The translations under genes and the position numbers were made by a program. The notes under the pieces were generated by a model, which saw only the letters and a list, made by a program, of their open reading frames with translations, did not search any database and was not told where the DNA came from. From an uncultured Alistipes sp. (GTDB taxonomy: Bacteria > Bacteroidota > Bacteroidia > Bacteroidales > Rikenellaceae): a stretch of 5,391 nt of DNA. Where the stretch lies: positions 1 through 5,391 of the forward strand of contig CAJGDC010000074.1 of NCBI GenBank assembly GCA_904502005.1. The letters run 5' to 3'. Positions 1-5,391 of the stretch are shown in pieces (position 1 is the first letter of the stretch; each line of letters starts with the position of its first letter).

Positions 1-1323
1 CAGTATAACGAACGCCACTCGCTCTTCTCCCATCAGGACAAGATACTATTGACAGTATCTGGTGGCGTAGACTCTATGGTTATGCTCTCGCTCTTTGTTG
101 AGGGCGGATATGACATTGGTGTGGCACACTGCAACTTCTGCCTGCGTGGTGCAGAGTCTGACGGCGACGAGGCTACAGTAGAGGCAACTGCAAAGGCTTT
201 TGGCGTCCCATACTACTGCAAGAGGTTTGACACCAAGGCGGAGATGGAGAGAAGCGGAGAGTCTATGGAGATGGTTGCACGAAGGTTAAGATATGAGTGG
301 TTTGACGAGCTAAGTCGTGAGCACGGATATACAACAATTGCCGTAGCGCACCATATTGACGACTCTATAGAGACATTTTTTATCAACCTCTTCCGCGGAA
401 CAGGTCTGCGAGGTCTTACGGGCATTACACGCCAGCGCGATAACATTATCCGTCCGCTACTCTTTGCAGAGCGCAGGGAGATACACGAGTATGCCGTCTC
501 TCACAAGATTAAATTCCGCGAGGACTCATCAAACCATACACAGAAGTATCTACGCAACAAGATTCGCATAGGTATGCTGCCGATGATTCGCGAGATAAAC
601 CCTCGCTTTACATCTATTATGAGAGGCACCCTATACCACCTTACAGATGCTGAGCAATTTATCGAGGCCGGTATTAACAAGATTAAGCAGAGCGTGCTTG
701 AGCATTGTGACAACAACATAGATCGCATACACACCACCCTTATAGAGGAGCACTTCCCTGAAGAGTTTGTCATCTACAAGATTCTCAACTCAGAGTATGG
801 CTTTAAGGGCGATGTGGTTGTTGAGCTCAACAAGGCACTCAAAGGTGGCGAGTCGGGCAAGCGTTTCTACTCAAAGGAGTATATCGCCTGCATAGATCGC
901 ACAGATATTGTCATTGCGCCGATAGCAGAGGATGACGACTGCACAACAATCATCTCACGCGAACAGTTGAGGAGCTACTGCGGCAACTCGGTGTTACACT
1001 TTGAGCATACAGATATTGACAACATCTCTGACTACAACTGTCCTACAGATATAGCCCTGCTTGACGAGCAGAAGCTTGTCTACCCGCTCACGCTACGCCG
1101 TTGGCAGGAGGGCGATAGTTTTATCCCCTTTGGAATGATTGGCAGAAAAAAGGTGAGTGACTTTCTTACAGACCGAAAAGTCTCCGTAATTGAGAAGAGC
1201 CGCCAATTTGTGCTACTCTCGGGGGAGGATATCGTCTGGGTCGTTGGTCGCAGAATAGACGACAGATATCGCATAACAAAGCAGACTGAGAATATTTTGA
1301 AAATTACTAAACAGACTCTCTAA
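1..1323 (+). CDS. tilS: tRNA(Ile)-lysidine synthetase TilS, 5' end outside the window
   Basis: TilS is a cytoplasmic enzyme that uses ATP to attach lysine to C34 of the CAU-anticodon tRNA-Ile, making lysidine, so that the tRNA reads AUA and is charged with Ile instead of Met. The frame is open from base 1 and 440 residues are visible. Counting from base 1, the PP-loop SGGVDSM is at residues 20-26, the HCNFCLRG segment at 43-50, and the family signature AHHIDDSIETF followed by NLFRGTGLRGLTGI at about 116-142. The C-terminal TilS domain has LRRWQEGDSFIPFGM at 365-379, then KKVSDF, and ends with WVVGRRIDDRYRI at 413-425. A TTG at 49 and the ATG right after the PP-loop cannot be the start, because they lie inside or beyond the strand leading into the ATP loop. 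By family length, roughly 10 residues are missing upstream. The stop codon overlaps the holA start by one base (TAATG). Identification is firm; only the start is unseen. Confidence 0.96.
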   Translation, partial: QYNERHSLFSHQDKILLTVSGGVDSMVMLSLFVEGGYDIGVAHCNFCLRGAESDGDEATVEATAKAFGVPYYCKRFDTKAEMERSGESMEMVARRLRYEWFDELSREHGYTTIAVAHHIDDSIETFFINLFRGTGLRGLTGITRQRDNIIRPLLFAERREIHEYAVSHKIKFREDSSNHTQKYLRNKIRIGMLPMIREINPRFTSIMRGTLYHLTDAEQFIEAGINKIKQSVLEHCDNNIDRIHTTLIEEHFPEEFVIYKILNSEYGFKGDVVVELNKALKGGESGKRFYSKEYIACIDRTDIVIAPIAEDDDCTTIISREQLRSYCGNSVLHFEHTDIDNISDYNCPTDIALLDEQKLVYPLTLRRWQEGDSFIPFGMIGRKKVSDFLTDRKVSVIEKSRQFVLLSGEDIVWVVGRRIDDRYRITKQTENILKITKQTL

Positions 1324-2390
1324 TGGCAAAAGGAACACGAAAATTCAGGGATTGCGATGCAGACTTTCGCAAGATTTGCGCTGACATAGAGAGCCGCAAC
1401 TTCTCACCCATCTACCTACTCTCGGGCGAGGAGCCTTACTTTATAGATGTCATATCGGACAAGATAGCCAATACAGTCCTTAACGAGGCTGAGCGCGCCT
1501 TTAACCAAATTGTTATCTATGGCAGAGATACAGATGGCGGTGCGATTGCCAGCCAATGTCGTCAGGTGCCTATGATTGGAGGATATACAGTTGTCATTGT
1601 CAAGGAGGCGCAAGCAATGCCTCAGCTAGAGCAGCTTGCAGCCTATACTGCCAACCCTATACCCTCAACAATTCTGGTAATCTGCCACAAGGAGAAGAGT
1701 CCCGACAAGCGACAGTCACTCTATAAGAGCTGTCTTGCAAATGGCGTGGTCTTTGAGTCTATACGACCAAAAGATTATGAGATAAAGGATTGGCTTGGCG
1801 GCTTTGTCGCTCAGCATGGACTACAACTCGCCCCTAACTGCGCCCAGCTACTTGTAGACCACCTTGGCACCGACATCTCGCGCATAGGCAATGAGATAAA
1901 CAAGCTTATCGTCTCCATCCCTCAAGGTTGTAGCTTAATCACTGCCACAGAGATTGAGACATATATCGGCATCTCTAAGGAGTTCAACATCTACGAGTTA
2001 TGCCGAGCTGTAGCTACAAAAGATATTAGGCGTGCAATGAGCATTGCCGACCATCTTGCTCAGAATCCAAAGCAGACTCCTCTGCTATTGATTATCATGG
2101 CACTCTTTGGTACGTTTCGTGAGATATTTATCGTTGAATATCTCCGCTGGCTGGAGCGCGTGAAGCGAGTTCAATTCCCAACAGACCAAGAGCTACTTGG
2201 CCACCTAAAGGGGAGCAACATCTACGCTCTGCGCGATATAAAGAGCTACTCAAGCCTATGGGCCAGACCTAAACTATTCAACATCTTAGGTCTTCTGCGT
2301 GAATATGATGGCAAGAGCAAAGGTATAGATACTGGCGGCAAGAGTGACGGCGAGTTACTCAAGGAGTTACTACTTAAAATTTTCATTTAG
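1323..2390 (+). CDS. holA: DNA polymerase III, delta subunit (HolA)
   Basis: HolA is the delta subunit of the clamp loader. It opens the beta sliding clamp so that the clamp can be loaded onto primed DNA at the replication fork. The protein has 355 residues, close to the usual 330-350. The N-terminal family motif YLLSGEEPYFID is at 31-42. The AAA+-like N-terminal domain continues through VIVKEAQAMP (91-100) and TILVICHKEK (116-125); delta does not hydrolyse ATP and no Walker A motif is seen. LGTDISRIGNEINKL (181-195) and IGISKEFNIYEL (215-226) are typical of the middle domain. The C-terminal collar domain ends with the recognisable SKGIDTGG...DGELLKELLLKI (332-353). The ATG at 1323 overlaps the tilS stop as TAATG and places the first motif at a normal distance from the start, with about 10 more N-terminal residues than many relatives. 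No Shine-Dalgarno sequence is evident, so translation is probably coupled to tilS. Confidence 0.94.
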   Translation: MAKGTRKFRDCDADFRKICADIESRNFSPIYLLSGEEPYFIDVISDKIANTVLNEAERAFNQIVIYGRDTDGGAIASQCRQVPMIGGYTVVIVKEAQAMPQLEQLAAYTANPIPSTILVICHKEKSPDKRQSLYKSCLANGVVFESIRPKDYEIKDWLGGFVAQHGLQLAPNCAQLLVDHLGTDISRIGNEINKLIVSIPQGCSLITATEIETYIGISKEFNIYELCRAVATKDIRRAMSIADHLAQNPKQTPLLLIIMALFGTFREIFIVEYLRWLERVKRVQFPTDQELLGHLKGSNIYALRDIKSYSSLWARPKLFNILGLLREYDGKSKGIDTGGKSDGELLKELLLKIFI

Positions 2391-2402
2391 CACACTCTGA
2401 CT

Positions 2403-3167
2403 ATGGAACACTACTATCTATATAACGATACGGTGGATAGGTACGATACCGACCAGAGTGTACTATATGCTGTGCAGTATCTGCGAACAAGGGGCTACAA
2501 ACCATTAACACCCCAAAAATACCTCAACGTACTCAATTTCCACTACTCTGTAATGTTTGGTTGCCAGAGCTATCTAACTGTTAATCAGATAGAGTGCGAG
2601 TGCGAAAAGTTACTTACAGAGGGTGGCTATTCGCCTACAGCTACACATATTATTGAGCTACGCTGTGACGGCAACCACAACCACTCCCTTCGCGTGGTTG
2701 AGACCTCGCCATACAAGCAGTTTACCGTTAGAGCAGTTAGACCTAAGGGGTATATCTTTCCAATGACATGCCACGAGCTGACTATACAGAGCTCGGCATG
2801 GGTGGCAATGAGGGAGCTTATGCGCAACTTTAGTCGAACATACGACTGCGACATCCCCATCTGTGTAGATAGCGAAAACAATGTCTGGAGCGTAGATGGA
2901 GTAGCCCCCTTTGTTGTCTTTGGCAGGGATATATATGTAAATCCAGCTATCAACACCGTTGAGTCAATGATGGTCTATGAGGCTATCAAAGAGCTCAAAA
3001 GGTACAACATCATAGCAACAGATACTCCACTGGGTGAGTTACTTAAGGCCGACGAGCTATTTTATGTAGACCATAGAGGTATAACTTCGGTATACTCAGT
3101 AAGTACACACACTTTTTCGGATAACATAGCAAACTTAATATCAAACATCTTAAATAACGGCATATAA
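2403..3167 (+). CDS. uncharacterised protein resembling a degenerate class IV aminotransferase / aminodeoxychorismate lyase
   Basis: I do not recognise a named family. The 254-residue protein has no signal peptide or membrane segment, so it is probably cytoplasmic. Its order of elements fits fold-type IV PLP enzymes (branched-chain aminotransferase, PabC). There is an N-terminal LYAVQYLRTRGYKPLTPQKY stretch (21-40), where relatives have a strand, a turn and the HLxRL helix. A strand-like THIIELRCDG segment is at 81-90 and WVAMREL, resembling the conserved AxxEA helix, at 133-139. NNVWSVDGVAPFVVFGRDIYVNP (159-181) sits where relatives have the EGSxSNxF loop, and LLKADELFYVDHRGITSV (213-230) matches the usual ADEVF...G..PV ending. 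By eye, the catalytic lysine site is Glu125, the HLxRL arginine is Val43 or its neighbour, and the cofactor-binding glutamate is about Ser163. If that alignment is right it cannot be a normal PLP enzyme. The fold is inferred and the function is unknown. It starts 12 bases after holA, and its stop overlaps the mnmA start, so it belongs to the same transcript. Confidence 0.85.
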   Translation: MEHYYLYNDTVDRYDTDQSVLYAVQYLRTRGYKPLTPQKYLNVLNFHYSVMFGCQSYLTVNQIECECEKLLTEGGYSPTATHIIELRCDGNHNHSLRVVETSPYKQFTVRAVRPKGYIFPMTCHELTIQSSAWVAMRELMRNFSRTYDCDIPICVDSENNVWSVDGVAPFVVFGRDIYVNPAINTVESMMVYEAIKELKRYNIIATDTPLGELLKADELFYVDHRGITSVYSVSTHTFSDNIANLISNILNNGI

Positions 3168-4342
3168 TGGCACGAGTTGTAGTAGGTCTTTCAGGAGGTG
3201 TAGACTCCTCAGTTGCAGCATATCTACTCAAAGAGCAGGGACATGATGTGGTCGGTCTGTTTATGCGAAATTGGCACGACACAACCGGCACCCTTGAGGG
3301 CGACTGCCCATGGCATGACGACCAGGTCTTTGCTGAACTTGTTGCCAAACGACTCGACATACCATTTCACTACGTTGACCTCTCAGAGCAGTACCGCCAG
3401 AGGGTTGTGGATTATATGTTTGCCGAGTATGAGAGGGGCAGAACTCCCAATCCGGATGTGTTGTGCAACCGAGAGATTAAGTTTGACGTATTCCTTAAAG
3501 AGGCTCTAAAGCTCGGTGCTGACTTCGTAGCTACGGGGCACTATTGCCGCAAGAGCGAGAGCGTTATTGACGGCAAAACCACCTACTCACTTCTGGCGGG
3601 CGTGGATGGCAATAAGGACCAGAGCTACTTCCTCTGCCAGCTTACGCAGGAGCAGTTACGCTACGCCCTCTTCCCTATCGGAGAGCTTACAAAGCCCGAA
3701 GTTAGAGAGATTGCCGTAAGTCAAAAACTCGCAACCGCAAAGCGCAAAGACTCACAAGGAATATGTTTTGTGGGCAAGGTAGATTTGCCTATCTTCCTTC
3801 AGCAGAAACTCGCTGCTCACAAGGGTAATGTGCATGAGATACTACCTACATGGCAAAAGTATGCACGCTATGCTGCCAATACAACTCTCGAGGGCATGGC
3901 ACGACCATATAGCTACACAGTACGTGACGGTAAGAAGATTGGCGAGCACAATGGTGCACACTTCTACACTATCGGTCAGCGCAAAGGTCTGGGTATCGGT
4001 GGCCGTAAAGAGTCCCTCTTTATAATCGGCACAGATGTTGAGACAAATACTATCTATGTAGGTGAGGGTGATAGCCATCCGGGGCTATATCGTCGTGCTC
4101 TGAAAGTTGAGCTATCGGAGATGCACTGGATAGAGCCAACAGAGGCTCTTTCGGTCGGCAGTACCCGCCGTTTTGAGGTGCGTATTCGTTACCGCCAACC
4201 CCTACAATGGGCGACAATGCACATGACAGAGGAGGGGGTTTACATCCTATTTGACACTCCACAACGAGGTATTGCCGCAGGGCAGTTTGTAGCATTGTAT
4301 GATGGCAGCAGAGTGGTCGGTTCTGGGGTAATTTCTGCCTAA
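3167..4342 (+). CDS. mnmA: tRNA-specific 2-thiouridylase MnmA
   Basis: MnmA puts sulfur on C2 of wobble U34 in the Lys, Glu and Gln tRNAs, using ATP to adenylate the base and a persulfide relayed from a cysteine desulfurase. The protein has 391 residues. The PP-loop GLSGGVDSS is at 7-15. NPDVLCNREIKFD (95-107) carries the first catalytic cysteine, Cys100. NKDQSYFL is at 149-156. SQGICFVG (196-203) carries the second, Cys200. YTIGQRKGLGIGG (267-279) follows, and RIRYRQPL (339-346) is in the C-terminal beta-barrel. Both cysteines correspond to the disulfide/persulfide pair of E. coli MnmA, so it should be active. It is longer than the E. coli protein (about 368) mainly because of an added segment at about 222-250 before DGKKIGEHNGAHFYT, which I recall as usual in Bacteroidota. 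The ATG at 3167 overlaps the upstream stop as TAATG and puts the PP-loop at the normal distance from the N terminus. Confidence 0.97.
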   Translation: MARVVVGLSGGVDSSVAAYLLKEQGHDVVGLFMRNWHDTTGTLEGDCPWHDDQVFAELVAKRLDIPFHYVDLSEQYRQRVVDYMFAEYERGRTPNPDVLCNREIKFDVFLKEALKLGADFVATGHYCRKSESVIDGKTTYSLLAGVDGNKDQSYFLCQLTQEQLRYALFPIGELTKPEVREIAVSQKLATAKRKDSQGICFVGKVDLPIFLQQKLAAHKGNVHEILPTWQKYARYAANTTLEGMARPYSYTVRDGKKIGEHNGAHFYTIGQRKGLGIGGRKESLFIIGTDVETNTIYVGEGDSHPGLYRRALKVELSEMHWIEPTEALSVGSTRRFEVRIRYRQPLQWATMHMTEEGVYILFDTPQRGIAAGQFVALYDGSRVVGSGVISA

Positions 4343-4356
4343 ATATGACCTATTTG

Positions 4357-4369
4357 ACAAATTATTTGT
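4357..4369. repeat. perfect 13-base inverted repeat ACAAATTATTTGT
   Basis: The arms ACAAAT and ATTTGT are perfect reverse complements around a single T, 14 bases after the mnmA stop. As an RNA hairpin the stem would be short and almost all A-U, without a following U run, so it is a poor intrinsic terminator. It could be a dimeric regulator's site upstream of ppdK, but it lies about 63 bases before the predicted -7 element. The sequence TATTTG occurs at 4351-4356 and 4363-4368, overlapping the repeat, and again inside the promoter element at 4434-4439. In such AT-rich DNA, chance is a real alternative. Confidence 0.35.
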
Positions 4370-4380
4370 GACTATTGATA

Positions 4381-4425
4381 AAAAATCAGTAGTTTTTGTC
4401 TGTTTTATACATATGTTTACAAAAA
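4381..4425 (+). terminator. possible weak A/T-only stem-loops after mnmA
   Basis: The stretch TTTTTGT at 4393-4399 can pair either with AAAAA at 4381-4385 or with ACAAAAA at 4419-4425, and its TTTGTC part (4395-4400) also matches GACAAA at 4356-4361. These are the only stem-forming elements between the mnmA stop and the predicted ppdK promoter. None has a GC-rich stem, so a classic Rho-independent terminator is not visible. Termination here may be weak or factor-dependent, or mnmA transcripts may read through into ppdK. Confidence 0.2.
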
Positions 4426-4431
4426 AATTAC

Positions 4432-4439
4432 TATATTTG
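4432..4439 (+). promoter_or_regulatory. Bacteroidota-type -7 promoter element for ppdK
   Basis: TATATTTG is an exact match to the TAnnTTTG element recognised by the primary sigma factor of Bacteroidota. It sits in the only intergenic gap of the window, 69 bases before the ppdK ATG, which is a sensible leader length. Transcription would start within a few bases after 4440. The companion -33 TTTG element is not clear at the normal spacing of about 19-21 bases: that position holds AT-rich sequence around 4405-4415 with only partial matches. The promoter call therefore rests on the -7 element and its context. Confidence 0.6.
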
Positions 4440-4444
4440 CTGTT

Positions 4445-4508
4445 CGGAAAACATTGGAAATAAAAATAACAACAAATTTATACTTAATTAACAAAAAATT
4501 AAAGAGTT
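4445..4508 (+). other. A/T-rich 5' leader of ppdK, no Shine-Dalgarno
   Basis: The predicted untranslated leader is strongly A-rich and almost free of G between 4460 and the start codon. It contains TTAATTAA (4484-4491) and an A run (4493-4498). No AGGAGG-like sequence is present; AAAGAG at 4501-4506 is too close to the ATG to serve as a normal site. Unstructured, A-rich leaders are typical of well-translated Bacteroidota genes, which rely little on Shine-Dalgarno pairing. No riboswitch-like structure was recognised. Confidence 0.45.
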
Positions 4509-5391
4509 ATGGCAAATGTTAAACGTGTCTACACCTTCGGTAACAAAGAGGCTGAGGGTAATGGCAAAATGAGAGAGTTGCTCGGTGGTAAGGGTGCTAA
4601 CCTTGCTGAGATGAACCTTATTGGTATTCCAGTTCCTCCAGGTTTCACTATCACTACTGAGGTTTGTGCAGAGTATTACAAGCACGGTCAGCAGGCAATT
4701 ATCGACATCCTTCGTCCAGATGTAGAGGCAGCTATTAAGAATGTAGAGGCTCTTACTGGTCGCAAGTTCGGTGACGCTCAGCTTCCACTGCTCGTATCTG
4801 TTCGTTCAGGTGCTCGCGCATCTATGCCAGGTATGATGGATACTATCCTCAACCTCGGTATGAATGACGAGGCTGTTGAGGCTGTTGCTCAGCTCTCTGG
4901 CAACCCTCGTTTCGCTTGGGACTCATACCGTCGTTTCGTACAGATGTACGGTGACGTAGTACTCGGCATGAAGCCAGTATCTAAGGAGGACCAGGATCCA
5001 TTTGAGGTAATCATTGAGGAGATGAAAGAGGCTCGCGGTGCTAAGCTTGACACTGAGCTCTCTACTGAGGACCTTAAGGAGCTTGTTGCTAAGTTCAAGG
5101 CTGCTGTTAAGGCTCAGACCGGTTCTGACTTCCCTGTTTCACCATGGGATCAGCTCTGGGGTGCAATCTGCGCAGTATTCGGTTCATGGATGAACGAGCG
5201 CGCAATCCTCTATCGTAAGCTTAACAACATCCCTGCTGAGTGGGGTACTGCAGTAAACGTACAGGCAATGGTATTCGGTAACATGGGTGACAACTCAGCT
5301 ACCGGTGTTGCTTTCTCTCGTGACGCTGCAACTGGTGAGAATATCTTTAACGGTGAGTACCTTATCAATGCACAGGGCGAGGACGTTGTAG
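4509..5391 (+). CDS. ppdK: pyruvate, phosphate dikinase, N-terminal part (3' end outside the window)
   Basis: PPDK interconverts pyruvate + ATP + phosphate and phosphoenolpyruvate + AMP + pyrophosphate. In anaerobic Bacteroidales it can serve PPi-linked glycolysis or PEP formation. The window holds 294 complete codons of an expected roughly 900-residue protein, covering most of the N-terminal nucleotide-binding (ATP-grasp-like) domain. Visible hallmarks are LLGGKGANLAEM at 24-35 with the nucleotide-contacting lysine, PVPPGFTIT at 41-49, LLVSVRSGARASMPGMMDT at 94-112 with the conserved arginine, the glycine loop GNMGDNSATGVAFSRD at 257-272, and NGEYLINAQGEDVV at 281-294. The central His domain and the C-terminal PEP-binding barrel lie beyond the window. 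ATG 4509 gives the expected N terminus, with the first family motif at the usual place. The codon set is narrow (no ATA, AGG or CGA; many GCT, GGT, CGT), unlike the upstream genes, which suggests high expression. It has its own promoter and is probably transcribed separately. Confidence 0.97.
   Translation, partial: MANVKRVYTFGNKEAEGNGKMRELLGGKGANLAEMNLIGIPVPPGFTITTEVCAEYYKHGQQAIIDILRPDVEAAIKNVEALTGRKFGDAQLPLLVSVRSGARASMPGMMDTILNLGMNDEAVEAVAQLSGNPRFAWDSYRRFVQMYGDVVLGMKPVSKEDQDPFEVIIEEMKEARGAKLDTELSTEDLKELVAKFKAAVKAQTGSDFPVSPWDQLWGAICAVFGSWMNERAILYRKLNNIPAEWGTAVNVQAMVFGNMGDNSATGVAFSRDAATGENIFNGEYLINAQGEDVV

Noticed and set aside
49..75. TTG at 49 as the start of tilS
   Set aside because: The frame is open back to base 1 and encodes a typical TilS lead-in (DKILLTV) before the PP-loop. 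Starting at 49 would remove the strand needed for ATP binding, so the true start is upstream of the window.
213..1274. Minus-strand open frames of 64-90 codons within tilS
   Set aside because: They lie wholly within a confident gene, have no recognisable motifs, and show Arg/Ser-rich antisense composition.
2627..2956. A 109-codon minus-strand open frame opposite the orphan gene
   Set aside because: It raised the question of which strand is coding. The + strand frame is far longer, fits exactly between holA and mnmA with a TAATG junction, and has a coherent fold-like pattern.
3043..3360. Minus-strand open frame spanning the start of mnmA
   Set aside because: It crosses the junction of two + strand genes and is the antisense of the PP-loop region. 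It has no start context or family similarity that I can see.
3213..3509. A 98-codon + strand frame within mnmA
   Set aside because: It is an alternate-frame shadow of strongly conserved MnmA sequence. Nothing in the mnmA frame suggests a frameshift.
4488..5098. Minus-strand open frames opposite the start of ppdK
   Set aside because: They are antisense to a highly conserved, codon-biased gene, and the Ser-rich translations are the expected antisense artefact.
1..5391. CRISPR, mobile element, toxin-antitoxin or defence system
   Set aside because: No spaced repeats, terminal inverted repeats, transposase or nuclease motifs were found. All coding space is taken by four housekeeping genes and one orphan.

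Overview
This window looks like an ordinary chromosomal segment from a member of the Bacteroidota, most likely order Bacteroidales. The clues are a TAnnTTTG-type -7 promoter element, no clear Shine-Dalgarno sequence before any start, a Bacteroidota-style MnmA with an extra central segment, and TilS, HolA and PPDK sequences that read like Bacteroidales orthologues. This placement rests on remembered family features, not on a search.

Layout: all genes are on the + strand. A tightly packed block occupies 1-4342: tilS (tRNA-Ile lysidine synthetase, 5' end cut off by the window edge), holA (DNA polymerase III delta subunit), a 254-residue protein that resembles fold-type IV PLP enzymes but seems to lack their key residues, and mnmA (tRNA 2-thiouridylase). 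The tilS/holA and the orphan/mnmA junctions are one-base TAATG stop/start overlaps. The holA/orphan gap is 12 bases. This is the pattern of one translationally coupled transcript.

A 166-base AT-rich gap (4343-4508) follows. It holds a short perfect inverted repeat, a probable Bacteroidota promoter and an A/T-rich leader. It separates the block from ppdK (pyruvate phosphate dikinase), of which the first 294 codons are visible before the window ends. The codon use of ppdK is clearly more biased than that of the upstream genes, as expected for a highly expressed central-metabolism gene.

Functionally the first block joins two PP-loop ATPases that modify tRNA anticodons (TilS at position 34 of the AUA-reading tRNA-Ile, MnmA at U34 of the Lys, Glu and Gln tRNAs) with a replication clamp-loader subunit. 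ppdK is a separate transcription unit in pyruvate/PEP metabolism. No mobile element, CRISPR array, tRNA, rRNA or defence system was seen. The one item with real novelty potential is the degenerate aminotransferase-like orphan at 2403-3167.
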